A stretch of 64,000 nt of DNA. It comes from Acinetobacter guillouiae CIP 63.46. GTDB taxonomy: Bacteria > Pseudomonadota > Gammaproteobacteria > Pseudomonadales > Moraxellaceae. The notes under the pieces were generated by a model. The model saw only the letters and a list, made by a program, of their open reading frames with translations, did not search any database and was not told the origin of the DNA. Within the stretch, counting starts at the first letter, position 1, and each line of letters begins with the position of its first letter. This document shows, in pieces, positions 9,492 through 18,421 of this stretch. The stretch covers positions 379,791 to 443,790 of the forward strand of contig NZ_KB849282.1 of NCBI RefSeq assembly GCF_000368145.1. The letters run 5' to 3'. Both the position numbers and the translations under genes were made by a program.

Positions 9492-10019
9492 TTAGAAAAC
9501 ATAGCTGTGTTTAATAATGGTATTTTCAATCATTTCTGCATGTATGGACTTTAACTGCTGTTCATGCGAGTCAAAACTTGGAAATAGCGGTATGCCCTTT
9601 CCAAGAAGAACAGGCATGATAAAAACCTCTAAAGTATTGAGCAGCTTCTGTTCAATAAAGGTGTTCTGCAATTGTGTTCCACCGACAATCCAGACATTGC
9701 CATTATAATTCTGTTTAAGGTGCTCAACAAGTTCGTCCACAGCTAAGTTCCAGCGCGAAAGCGAGGCATGAGTTAAAGCTAAATCAGGATTAGAAGTGAC
9801 GATAAATCCTTTCTGGTTTGGATAAGGCCACGCCTCAGCAAAAGAACAAATCACTTCATAGGTTTTACGCCCCATAATCACGATATCGATATCTTGGATA
9901 AAATCATCATATCCACAATCAATACTTTGAAATGGCGCTAAAAACGCTACAGAACCATCTGGTGTTGCGATATAGCCATCTGCGCTTGTTGCAATATACC
10001 CTTTAATTTGAATACTCAT
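9492..10019 (-). CDS. Dihydrofolate reductase/RibD C-terminal domain family protein
   Basis: The 175-residue protein has the RibD_C fold pattern: YIATSADGYIATPDGSVAFL at the start, IVIMGRKTYEVI, GFIVTSN and IWIVGGTQLQNTFIE. The family consists of NADPH-dependent reductases related to folate and riboflavin enzymes. Stand-alone members like this one are not the housekeeping FolA, and their substrate is unknown. Its neighbours give no pathway hint. Confidence 0.85.
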   Translation of the reverse strand: MSIQIKGYIATSADGYIATPDGSVAFLAPFQSIDCGYDDFIQDIDIVIMGRKTYEVICSFAEAWPYPNQKGFIVTSNPDLALTHASLSRWNLAVDELVEHLKQNYNGNVWIVGGTQLQNTFIEQKLLNTLEVFIMPVLLGKGIPLFPSFDSHEQQLKSIHAEMIENTIIKHSYVF

Positions 10020-10258
10020 TTAACCCTCTTTCAACAGCCTTCACTCTTAACAGTCTTCATTTTTTATCATGGATCAAATACGCATAATATAAGGCTTATT
10101 GTTTAAATTTTACGTGAACAGTCATTTATCTTGTTGAGTATCATCCTGAATTAACAAAATTCTTCTTGAAATTCATTGTCAGTCCATCAATTTAGAACAA
10201 TATACTGAGGATTATAAATTCATTAAATTCCATCCAGAAGAATGGAAAGGAGAGACAC

Positions 10259-10825
10259 ATGAACAAAGTACTCATTGGTCTAACTATTGCTGCGGCGCTC
10301 ACCATCACAGGTTGTGCGACAACACCAAGCAAACCACGTACCTTTGACCAGCTTGGGCAATACACTACGGTTCCACTTAACGATCATAGCTATCGCATCA
10401 GCTTCCAAGGCAATAGCAATATGAGTTTTGGAACAGCTGAAGAAATTAACCTTGTCAAAGCCGCACAAACAACGCTTTTAAATGGGTTTACTTACTTCAA
10501 GGTTTTAGATGATCCAAGTAATCGCACTCAGCAACCGCCTCGTAAAGCAGTAGTTTACCCATCATCAAACTACTATCCATATGGCTGGGGCTATCGTCGT
10601 CATCCAGTGTTCTGGAATGACCCATTTTATGATATGCCACAAGTGGTGACCATTGACCCTGTGCAAATTTCCTATACGATAGAATGTTATAAAGATAAAA
10701 AATCATCACCGAATGATGCTTTTGACGCTCGTCTGATTTTGCAATCTTTAGGACAAAAATATGGTGTTAGTCCGACAGGACAAGTACTGCAACCACAGCC
10801 TGATGCGGTAACATCAACGAAATAA
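10259..10825 (+). CDS. CC0125-like lipoprotein
   Basis: The 188-residue protein begins with a lipoprotein signal ending LTITGC at residues 14-19, so it is likely lipid-anchored. The mature domain has YRISFQGNSNMSFGTAEE, LLNGFTYFKVLD and a Tyr/Pro-rich segment, the pattern of the CC0125/CC1285 lipoprotein family, whose role is unknown. A strong AGGAGAG ribosome site precedes the ATG. The next gene starts 28 bases downstream, so the two may be cotranscribed. Confidence 0.82.
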   Translation: MNKVLIGLTIAAALTITGCATTPSKPRTFDQLGQYTTVPLNDHSYRISFQGNSNMSFGTAEEINLVKAAQTTLLNGFTYFKVLDDPSNRTQQPPRKAVVYPSSNYYPYGWGYRRHPVFWNDPFYDMPQVVTIDPVQISYTIECYKDKKSSPNDAFDARLILQSLGQKYGVSPTGQVLQPQPDAVTSTK

Positions 10826-10853
10826 AAATGCAGAAATCGATTTAGGAAAATGA

Positions 10854-12173
10854 ATGAGCGGAATTGAACAAAGTGAAGTTCTCAATGAAATTCCAAACTT
10901 AGATCGAAGCAAACGCTTTGCGACCATCGCCTTGGTGGTGGCTGTTGTCGCATGGTTTGCTTTGATCATTTCCGCCAAACTGATGCCTGAATATGCTTGG
11001 TTTATTCACATTCTCATGCTGGGTGCTGAAGCTGGCGTGGTCGGTGGCTTAGCCGATTGGTATGCGATTACCGTGTTGTTTCGTAATCCCTTTGGGAAAA
11101 TCCCCATTCCTAAATTTTTAAAAGATCACACCGAAATCATTCCACGTAATAAAGCACGTATTGCGGAATCAATGGGTAAATTTGTCCAAGAAAATTTTCT
11201 ATCTCCACAAATTGTTGAACGTAGTTTAAAAAGTATTGATCTTAGTTTTGCTGTCGGTCAATGGCTGGCCAATCCTAAAAATAACGGTCAAGTGGTGGAT
11301 GTGATTCAGCAAACGGTTCCAAAAATTTTCGAATTTGTCGGGCAAGACCAAATTGGACGCTTTATTCAAAACAACAGTGTGCAATGGGTTCGAAATACTC
11401 GAATGAACCAATTGGCAAGTGAAATGTTGCGTGCAGTTTTAGAAAATGATTTCCATCAAGATGTATTACAACGTGGACTGGATATTGCCCATGAATGGAT
11501 GATGACCCATCCTGAAAAAACCCGTGAAATTACCCAAACTATGTTTAAAGAACTTGGTGTTTCACGCCTTGCCAAAGGTGCCAGCTGGATTGGGATTGAT
11601 GTTGAGCAACGCACCATTGATTCAGTGATTGAAAAAGTGGAATCCATGCTTGCTGATCAGGAGCATCCAATTCGTCAAAAAATTGAAGAAGCTGCACATG
11701 AGCTTATGTTGCAATTGGCGGATAACAATAGCCATGCCAGCATAAGTTTAAATGAAACCAAGAATGCCCTGTTAGACAGCGAACCAGTACTCAACTTTAT
11801 TACTGGTGCTGTGGTGATTTTATGTGATGCGGTTAAATCTGACTTGCTTAAAGCAGACTCGGGTATTGCCATGAATTTACGTATCGCCATTCAGCAGCTC
11901 GGTGAAAACTTGATGCAAAATCAGTCTGTACGTGAATTGCTGAATGATCGAATCAGCGGAATTGCCATCAATTTAAGTGACCAATATAGTGAGAAAGTGA
12001 TTAAGTTTATTAGTCAACGTATCCATGAATGGGACTCAACCGAAATGATCGCCAAGATTGAAAATGAGGTAGGCGGTGATTTACATATGATCCGTGTTAA
12101 TGGTGTTGTGGTCGGTGCATTTATTGGTCTAAGTTTAGGTGTGATTCGTGCTGTGATTGATTTTGCGATTTAA
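10854..12173 (+). CDS. DUF445 membrane protein (YjiN type)
   Basis: The 439-residue protein has membrane segments near residues 24-44 and 50-75, with the family motif GAEAGVVGGLADWYAITVLFRNP, and a third close to the C-terminus (GVVVGAFIGLSLGVIRAVI). Between them lies a long soluble helical domain. This is the architecture of DUF445/YjiN inner-membrane proteins, which have no established function. Confidence 0.88.
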   Translation: MSGIEQSEVLNEIPNLDRSKRFATIALVVAVVAWFALIISAKLMPEYAWFIHILMLGAEAGVVGGLADWYAITVLFRNPFGKIPIPKFLKDHTEIIPRNKARIAESMGKFVQENFLSPQIVERSLKSIDLSFAVGQWLANPKNNGQVVDVIQQTVPKIFEFVGQDQIGRFIQNNSVQWVRNTRMNQLASEMLRAVLENDFHQDVLQRGLDIAHEWMMTHPEKTREITQTMFKELGVSRLAKGASWIGIDVEQRTIDSVIEKVESMLADQEHPIRQKIEEAAHELMLQLADNNSHASISLNETKNALLDSEPVLNFITGAVVILCDAVKSDLLKADSGIAMNLRIAIQQLGENLMQNQSVRELLNDRISGIAINLSDQYSEKVIKFISQRIHEWDSTEMIAKIENEVGGDLHMIRVNGVVVGAFIGLSLGVIRAVIDFAI

Positions 12174-12368
12174 GAATATAAGGCTTTAAATGATGCAACA
12201 AAGGTTGAAGATTCAACGGAAGTGATTCGTACTATTTCGGCAAAAAGTAAAACATCACAGAAGAATGGTTATAAATCAAATTTTACCTGATGACATGCTA
12301 AAAGAATAAAGAAATCATTCTTAACTTTTTAGGATTAAAACCATGAATTATTTTGCAAAGGATCCCTT

Positions 12369-12386
12369 CTAGGTAATGTTACCTAG
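12369..12386. promoter_or_regulatory. Palindrome overlapping the ribosome site of the next gene
   Basis: CTAGGTAATGTTACCTAG is a perfect 8-2-8 palindrome whose last two bases are the first two of the AGGAGG ribosome site at 12385-12390. It could be an operator, or a hairpin that partly hides the ribosome site. Confidence 0.5.
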
Positions 12387-12394
12387 GAGGAACC

Positions 12395-12700
12395 GTGAAA
12401 AATCTAAAATATCAATATCAAAACTCTATAAAAAGGAACCCTGATGATTGCTTTTCGAAGCGTTATCCAAATATTAAAAGCCTTTATTATAAAGCATTTA
12501 GTACACACCAAGAGAGAAGTTTTTATTTTCTACATATAATTGAATATAAAGACTATCCTCTTAAGATTCGTGTTGCACGTGGTAACGGCTTGGCTCAAGC
12601 TTGGGATGATTTACCAACCTATGTCTATAAAGTTGCCAAAAGTTGGAAGCATAACGCCAAAAGAAAGCATCAGTATTACAAAGAGCATGAGCAACAATAA
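12395..12700 (+). CDS. Small basic hypothetical protein
   Basis: I do not recognise this 101-residue protein. It starts at GTG behind a perfect AGGAGG at a spacing of four bases and ends immediately before a strong terminator, so it is very likely expressed. It is rich in Lys, Tyr and His and has no signal peptide or membrane segment. The middle (FYFLHIIEYKDYPLKIRVAR) looks like beta strands, the end (KHNAKRKHQYYKEHEQQ) a charged helix. A regulatory or nucleic-acid-binding role would fit the charge, but that is only inference. Confidence 0.7.
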   Translation: MKNLKYQYQNSIKRNPDDCFSKRYPNIKSLYYKAFSTHQERSFYFLHIIEYKDYPLKIRVARGNGLAQAWDDLPTYVYKVAKSWKHNAKRKHQYYKEHEQQ

Positions 12701-12727
12701 AAAATGGGAGTTTAACTCCCATTTTTT
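12699..12727 (+). terminator. Rho-independent terminator
   Basis: AATGGGAG and CTCCCATT form the stem, extended by A/T runs on both sides, with a TTTAA loop and a following T-run. It closes the small gene before it and can also serve the convergent SIMPL gene. Confidence 0.9.
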
Positions 12728-12759
12728 AACACTGCACTTTTATAAATTTAAATGCTGTA

Positions 12760-13518
12760 TCAATCAATCGCATAATTGATGGTCACGACAACACGCGCAA
12801 TTTTATTAATGGTGGCTTTATCATAAGCACCGCCATAATCGCTATCATCATCAGAACCACTTTCAGGTAAAATATAAAACGCACCCTGACTTGCAGAACG
12901 CATCGCACCGACTTTTACCCCACCGACTTTTGCAAACTCATTGGCACGGCTATGCGCATTTTTAGTTGCATTGGCGATCAATGACATTTTTATTTCTTCT
13001 AGATTCGACACCAAATACTGCGGTTTTTGCTCGATGGATATGCCTTTTTCATCTAATAAATATGCATCTTTTGCGGCTTTCTCAATCTTTTGAATATCAC
13101 GACTATTTATCACTAGTGATTGCATCGCAGTATAGCCTCTAAACTCGCGGGTAAATTTTCCCTCGCCTTGATTCACTTCTTCATAATAGGGTTGAGAGCT
13201 TTTATTACCCAGTTTCATTTCTGTTGCCTTAAACCCGTGCTCAACAAAGAAATCTTGTAGTGCTTTTACTTCCTGATCTAACAATTGATAGGCGGCTGAA
13301 ACACTGTCTGAAGCACGACTGGTTTGCAGATGAATCTCCCAGCGCGCTAGATCCGCTTGTATAGGTTTTTCAGCCAACCCTTTGACCACTATTGAATTTT
13401 TTTCACCATTAAACTGCTTAAGTGCATAGCCCATGACACTTGCCGAAATAATGAATCCTAAACTTAGAATGAGTGCAAAGACCCATAAAGTTTTATATGT
13501 AATTGATTTATTTTCCAT
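12760..13518 (-). CDS. SIMPL (DUF541) domain protein
   Basis: The 252-residue protein has an N-terminal membrane anchor (residues about 8-30) and then the SIMPL domain: VKGLAEKPIQADLARWEIHL, YTAMQSLVINSRDIQKIEKA, and the C-terminal KINKIARVVVTINYAI-like strand. Members are anchored periplasmic proteins of uncertain function, some linked to oxidative stress. It is monocistronic, with 338 bases of mostly non-coding DNA upstream of it on its 5' side. Confidence 0.85.
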   Translation of the reverse strand: MENKSITYKTLWVFALILSLGFIISASVMGYALKQFNGEKNSIVVKGLAEKPIQADLARWEIHLQTSRASDSVSAAYQLLDQEVKALQDFFVEHGFKATEMKLGNKSSQPYYEEVNQGEGKFTREFRGYTAMQSLVINSRDIQKIEKAAKDAYLLDEKGISIEQKPQYLVSNLEEIKMSLIANATKNAHSRANEFAKVGGVKVGAMRSASQGAFYILPESGSDDDSDYGGAYDKATINKIARVVVTINYAID

Positions 13519-13856
13519 TATTGTAGTATCGCTAAAATTATTATAAATAAGTTATAGTAAGGATCCTACAACAAGTCAACCCACTTTGCCCCTATAAACA
13601 ATATTGCTTTATGGTTTGCATTGCTGATAAAAATTAATAACGCCTTATAAAAATCAAAATAATTCATCTAATCATCATATGAAATTTACATGATCTGATT
13701 CAGCGCTTAAAGTCACTGCTAAAGTGCGTTTAAGCCATCTAAAATTGCTCTGAAACGAATGAATGAAATTTCAGTTTAGATCTTGTGGGCTTAAAAATGA
13801 AAAATTTAGCAATCATCTTATCGGTAATTTTAGTTCTCACTCTTTTGTAGTTCTAT
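13519..13856. other. Intergenic region 5' of the SIMPL gene
   Basis: This AT-rich stretch separates the SIMPL gene start from the end of the AraC-type gene. I see no long stem or repeat. The only candidate coding element is a 17-codon hydrophobic frame listed separately. Confidence 0.55.
13797..13850 (+). CDS. Possible 17-residue hydrophobic peptide
   Basis: ATG at 13797 opens MKNLAIILSVILVLTLL and a stop. The composition is that of a single membrane helix or a short membrane peptide. No convincing ribosome site is seen and such short frames arise by chance, so this is a weak call. Confidence 0.15.
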   Translation: MKNLAIILSVILVLTLL

Positions 13857-14798
13857 TTAGTTAATCTTACGCATCATACTCGGTGATATACCATAATGTT
13901 TTCTAAACTCACGTGAGAATTTTGACATATCATCAAATCCACATTGATAGGCAATTTGATTAATCTTATGTGTATGTTCATTGGTCTGTATCAACATCTT
14001 CTTGGCTAATTGCAAACGACTTTGCATCACATAACGGCCAAATGTGGTTTCATTCTGTTGAAAAAGTTTACTGATATATCGCGAACTAATACGAAGATCT
14101 TGAGCAATATCATGAATACTCAGCCCACTATTGTCTAAGTGCTCCAGAATTAAATGCTTGACCTGTACGAGCATGCTGTGGCTACTGGATCGAGGCGTTT
14201 TGTCTTTGATCTGATCAAGAACCACATAACGGAGTAAATCAAAAAATTTATGCAGTACCACCTGCTGAAGTTCTGTTGAAGCCTGCTCAGGGAACCAAAA
14301 TAAATCATGTGCGTAATTTAATAATAAAATTTTCAGTGGATGCCCATCACCAAAAGCATGACCGCACAACTGGTCAGGTCGCCCAAAATACTGTTGAAAT
14401 TGCTCACGAGGGAACATGAGAACCAGTTGATTGAATTGTCCATTCAAATACAAATCATACGGCTGCTGGGTATCATGAAAAATAAATTGCCCTTTGCTGA
14501 GGCATTGTTCACGACCATGATACTGAACACCCATTTGGCCTTCTATCAGGAAGATAAATAAAATCTCATCATGATGACTATGTCTAATATTGGAGGCATG
14601 CCGTTCAACATGTTGACCATAGCCTTTGATTTCAACCAGTTGAATATTGCCTATATGTTTTGCAGACAAAGCACCAAAAAAGCCATCCTGTACAGAAACA
14701 TTACAGGTCAATGGTACAAATACTTGACTAATCGCATCCTGCCAATAGTCACGTTGCAGCTTATTTTTGACACGCCTTGTGTCATAGTTAAACATCAT
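13857..14798 (-). CDS. AraC-family transcriptional regulator
   Basis: The C-terminal third carries the two helix-turn-helix units of AraC proteins (LSIHDIAQDLRISSRYISKL and INQIAYQCGFDDMSKFSREF, ending HYGISPSMMRKI). The N-terminal part looks like the AraC-binding-like sensor domain found next to amidase and nitrilase genes. I placed the start at the ATG pair at 14798 with AGAGAG upstream; the frame stays open 17 codons further without a ribosome site. It is transcribed away from the nitrilase gene across a 248-base shared region, so it probably activates that gene in response to a nitrile or amide. Confidence 0.85.
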   Translation of the reverse strand: MMFNYDTRRVKNKLQRDYWQDAISQVFVPLTCNVSVQDGFFGALSAKHIGNIQLVEIKGYGQHVERHASNIRHSHHDEILFIFLIEGQMGVQYHGREQCLSKGQFIFHDTQQPYDLYLNGQFNQLVLMFPREQFQQYFGRPDQLCGHAFGDGHPLKILLLNYAHDLFWFPEQASTELQQVVLHKFFDLLRYVVLDQIKDKTPRSSSHSMLVQVKHLILEHLDNSGLSIHDIAQDLRISSRYISKLFQQNETTFGRYVMQSRLQLAKKMLIQTNEHTHKINQIAYQCGFDDMSKFSREFRKHYGISPSMMRKIN

Positions 14799-15046
14799 TG
14801 TCTCTCTTATTCTTAGACGCTTATGCAATAAAGCTAATCCGTTTAGCATAATTTGTAAACCTTCAACTCAGCGTCTCCTAACCTTGAGATCAAGCAAAAT
14901 TTATCTCTTTTACATTTGAAATCATTATTTGGATTTTTAGTTCCGTATAGATCTATGTTTTGTTCCTGCTCAGCATACCCCCTGATCAATCTTTAGCTTT
15001 ATAACCAAAAGTGCAATATTGCTTAGTTATTGAGAAAGGATCACTC

Positions 15047-16066
15047 ATGAAAACTTCAATTAAAGTCGCTTGTGTACAAGCGGTTCCTGCATTTCTCGAC
15101 TTACAAGGAAGCGTAGACAAAACCATCAAAATTATTGCCGAAGCAGCAGAAAAAGGGGTTGAACTTATCGCCTTTCCAGAGACTTGGATTCCTGGCTATC
15201 CATGGTTTTTATGGCTAGATTCTCCCGCTGCAAATATGCCATGGGTATATCAATACCATCTCAACTCACTTGAGCTTAAAAGTGACCAAGCCAAACAAAT
15301 TGCGGATGCTGCAAAAAAACATAATATGCATGTGGTTTTAGGCTTGAGTGAGCGTGATCATGGCAGTCTGTATATTTCCCAATGGATTATTGATCATCAT
15401 GGGGAAACTATCGCTGTACGTCGAAAATTAAAAGCCACCCATGTAGAGCGCACCTTATTTGGTGAAGGTGATGGTAGTTCTCTGCAAGTCTATGACACTG
15501 CACTTGGTCGCATTGGGGCGCTGTGCTGCTGGGAACATTTACAGCCCTTAAACCGTTATGCAATGTATTCGCAGCACGAACAAATCCATATCGCAGCATG
15601 GCCTAGTTTTAGCTTATATACGGATATGACTGCCGCACTCGGCGCAGAAGTCAACAATGCAGCTTCACGTCTGTATGCAGCTGAAGGACAATGTTTTGTG
15701 CTTGCATCTTGTGCGATGGTTTCTCAGGAAATGATTGACGCTTTATGTACCGATGACACAAAGAAACAGTTATTAAAAACTGGTGGTGGTGCATCACGAA
15801 TTTATGGCCCTGATGGTGGTGATCTTGTCACTCCACTTGCCGAAGATGAAGAGGGTCTGTTAATCGCTGACATTGATCTTAATCATATTATTTTTGCCAA
15901 AAATGCAGCAGATCCTGTAGGGCATTATTCTCGTCCTGATGTTTTTCAGTTGTTCTTTAATGCTCAACATAAACCCAACTTGATTTATTCAGCACCCGCT
16001 GTACGTTCCTCTATAGAGCCAACAAATATTGATGTGACAGCAGAATTGGAGGTTGAAGGAGAATAA
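15047..16066 (+). CDS. Nitrilase
   Basis: The 339-residue protein has the complete nitrilase triad: E45 in AFPETWIPGYP, K129 in RRKLKATHVERTLFGEGDG, and C161 in GALCCWEHLQP. The residues around the lysine and cysteine are those of true nitrilases, which convert a nitrile to the carboxylic acid and ammonia, rather than of amidases. Arylaceto- versus aliphatic preference cannot be read safely. The ATG at 15047 is preceded by AAAGGA; an in-frame ATG 12 codons upstream has no ribosome site. The divergent AraC gene is the likely regulator. Confidence 0.9.
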   Translation: MKTSIKVACVQAVPAFLDLQGSVDKTIKIIAEAAEKGVELIAFPETWIPGYPWFLWLDSPAANMPWVYQYHLNSLELKSDQAKQIADAAKKHNMHVVLGLSERDHGSLYISQWIIDHHGETIAVRRKLKATHVERTLFGEGDGSSLQVYDTALGRIGALCCWEHLQPLNRYAMYSQHEQIHIAAWPSFSLYTDMTAALGAEVNNAASRLYAAEGQCFVLASCAMVSQEMIDALCTDDTKKQLLKTGGGASRIYGPDGGDLVTPLAEDEEGLLIADIDLNHIIFAKNAADPVGHYSRPDVFQLFFNAQHKPNLIYSAPAVRSSIEPTNIDVTAELEVEGE

Positions 16067-16200
16067 ATAAGGATTTGCTGTTTTTGGTTGTATAAGCGGT
16101 ACAACTCAATCTTGGTTAATTTTTAATTAAAGGAAGGTTCTATAAGGGCCTTTCATTTTATAGAGGGCTTTTATGTGAAATGTTTTATGTAATTAAAATC

Positions 16201-16860
16201 TCAAGCCTCGAATTTTTTCATACTATGCACTTCAATTAGCTTTTTCTTTTGACTCATAGACATATTTTTTAATTTTAAAATATCTTTATTTAATAGCTTA
16301 TCTGTTTCTAACAACTCTTCAAATGTCATAGATTCTAGGATCGCAATTGTATCAGGCTCTAATTGTGTAAGTTCAAACTTTGCTTTGTTCGGATCATAGT
16401 AAATAAATTTTTTTACTCCAGAGTTTTCAATTTTTTTGTAATATAAAATACCACCACTAAACAACTCTTTATTTTTATAAACTTTAAATTTTAGGTGATC
16501 CTCTGCAAAAGAGTAGCCATTTTCTACAACACTATCCTTAATAATATTTTCGGTATAATACATTTTATTAAAATTAGTATTAAACACATAAAATTCATAA
16601 TAAAAAACATTAGAATTAATCGAAGTGTTTTTTATTAAATCTCCTTGATTAACAATTGTTTCTTTCTTAACCAAGCCGTACCATTTTGAATTAAAATATT
16701 TTTTATATGTAAATAAATTTACATTTAAATCTTTCAAACTTTCCTTATTTTCTATACTAAAATTTAAATGAGTGGACTCTTGCATATCTTGTGAACATCC
16801 TAAGAAAAATATAAAGAAGATCAGAAAAATTATTTTTTTATTTTTCAACACGAATTCCAC
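16201..16860 (-). CDS. Lipoprotein, candidate type VI immunity protein
   Basis: I do not recognise the family. The 219-residue protein starts with a strongly hydrophobic segment ending FFLGC, a clear lipobox near residue 22, so it is lipid-anchored in the periplasm. It is last in a four-gene reverse-strand operon headed by a VgrG-tail protein and a putative effector. Its C-terminus (MTFEELLETDKLLNKDILKL...KKKLIEVH) follows the same helical pattern as the end of the preceding gene product, suggesting a tandem duplication. Position and export suggest immunity to the effector. The DNA is much more AT-rich than the flanking core genes. Confidence 0.7.
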   Translation of the reverse strand: MEFVLKNKKIIFLIFFIFFLGCSQDMQESTHLNFSIENKESLKDLNVNLFTYKKYFNSKWYGLVKKETIVNQGDLIKNTSINSNVFYYEFYVFNTNFNKMYYTENIIKDSVVENGYSFAEDHLKFKVYKNKELFSGGILYYKKIENSGVKKFIYYDPNKAKFELTQLEPDTIAILESMTFEELLETDKLLNKDILKLKNMSMSQKKKLIEVHSMKKFEA

Positions 16861-16891
16861 CCTAAATTAGTATTGCATAATGAGCATGCTA

Positions 16892-17602
16892 TTATTCTGC
16901 TCTAATGAGTTCTAGATCTTTTAGTTCTTGAATCTCTTTATCATTTAAATTTAATTTTTTCACATGCTTTTCAATAATATAAGCATTATTTTCCTTTAGT
17001 TCTTCTATTTGCATATTTTTTAGTTTTTCAAGCACTGACTCTGATAAATATGGTTCAAATTTAGATGTTTTAGGAAGACTAAATTTCGTAAAAAAACTCA
17101 AGTCAATAGGTTCATCAAAATAATTTCTACCTATTTTAGGTGAAAATTTAACCTCTTCAACATTTATTTTCACATCATTTCTATAATTTGAAAAGATAAC
17201 ACTTTCTTCTGTTGGTGTAATAATGAGTTTATATTTATTGTTATCTTTCTTTTTACTTGGGTGAAGCGATTCATCATTTGAATGATATTCTAAATTCCAT
17301 TGACCTTTATATAGATAGCCAGATTTATTTTTAATATAATATTCTATAACTTGGGAGCCTTGTGGTTCCATTTTATAAATATTACCTTTGGATAGTAATG
17401 TTTGTGTTCTATTTAAGCGATGATATCCATTTGTAATATTTACACTATTATAATTTACAACAATATCATGACTATAATTTTTAGCATTATCTATTTCCAC
17501 AATAAAATTAGCTTGTGTTTGCATAATAAAGTACCTAATAATTATTACTATTAAAATCAATACTAAACTGATTGAAAATATTAGTTTTTTTCCAAATTTC
17601 AT
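16892..17602 (-). CDS. Membrane-anchored protein, candidate type VI immunity protein
   Basis: I do not recognise the family. The 236-residue protein has an N-terminal membrane anchor (residues about 7-26, LIFSISLVLILIVIIIRYFI) and a large soluble part that would face the periplasm. It overlaps the putative effector gene by 4 bases (ATGA), so the two are translationally coupled, as effector-immunity pairs often are. The end of the protein (MQIEELKENNAYIIEKHVKK followed by an acidic helix) resembles the end of the next gene product. AT-rich composition suggests horizontal acquisition. Confidence 0.7.
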   Translation of the reverse strand: MKFGKKLIFSISLVLILIVIIIRYFIMQTQANFIVEIDNAKNYSHDIVVNYNSVNITNGYHRLNRTQTLLSKGNIYKMEPQGSQVIEYYIKNKSGYLYKGQWNLEYHSNDESLHPSKKKDNNKYKLIITPTEESVIFSNYRNDVKINVEEVKFSPKIGRNYFDEPIDLSFFTKFSLPKTSKFEPYLSESVLEKLKNMQIEELKENNAYIIEKHVKKLNLNDKEIQELKDLELIRAE

Positions 17603-18411
17603 ATTTTTTGATCTGGTGAATTAAAAAACTCTTGTGTCTTAGCATATAAAAGTATGCCATTTTTATAAAATCTCATAGGTAAGGCTTTTATCCATACTAA
17701 GGTTGCCTGCATTCCTTTACCTGCTTCACTAGCAACCATATATGTATCACCAGTAAACCATCCCATATTTTTATTTCTTGCAAAAGTAGTACTTCTACTT
17801 GATGGATAAAATGATGGAAAGCTTGAATCTACTTGCCCTCCAACCTCTACATTTTTAAAATTGGATAATTGTGAAATATTCTTTGCAAAACTCTTTGCTT
17901 CATGGGCTGTATTACAACCAAAAAAAGTCATTCGAGGATTTGATGAATGCCAATAAAAATTTAGTTTACTCCACCCCATTAAATTTAATTGTGTATAACT
18001 GTATTCTCCAGTGTAGGGATTTTGGTATGGGACTCTATCGGGATCATTAATACTATCATTCACTATGATTGGCCCATCAAGTGCAGCATGAGAAAATATT
18101 CCAATTTCCTTAACCATCACTTTATTTTTCCCACCATACTCTTTAAACCAGTAGTCTGTAATAGATTGAAATTCAGAAAATTTATGTACTGGTGGACAAT
18201 GAACTTTATGAATGTTTTCATCAAACCAATCTGTTCTTTTTATATTTTTCATACGTGTATGAGCTGATTCTGAAAACACATTTTTAGCCTTATCCTCTTC
18301 TGCTATCCAAAAGAAAAGAAATAGTGATTTTTTTCTTGTTATCTTTTGAGTGATCTGGGTACCTTCTGGCGCTGTTATACCATTTGAAGTGTTAAGTTGA
18401 TTATTAGCCAT
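17599..18411 (-). CDS. Putative type VI secretion effector
   Basis: The 270-residue protein has no signal peptide and matches no family I can name. Two short stretches stand out: EIGIFSHAALDGPI with H108 and MTFFGCNTAHEAK with C166. A hydrophobic strand ending in His and another ending in Cys is the arrangement of clan-CD (caspase-like) cysteine peptidases, so a protease is possible; this is inference. It lies 10 bases behind a VgrG-tail orphan and overlaps a membrane-anchored protein gene by 4 bases. That order (tip adaptor, effector, immunity) is the main reason for the call. Confidence 0.55.
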   Translation of the reverse strand: MANNQLNTSNGITAPEGTQITQKITRKKSLFLFFWIAEEDKAKNVFSESAHTRMKNIKRTDWFDENIHKVHCPPVHKFSEFQSITDYWFKEYGGKNKVMVKEIGIFSHAALDGPIIVNDSINDPDRVPYQNPYTGEYSYTQLNLMGWSKLNFYWHSSNPRMTFFGCNTAHEAKSFAKNISQLSNFKNVEVGGQVDSSFPSFYPSSRSTTFARNKNMGWFTGDTYMVASEAGKGMQATLVWIKALPMRFYKNGILLYAKTQEFFNSPDQKI

Positions 18412-18421
18412 AGCGATTTCA

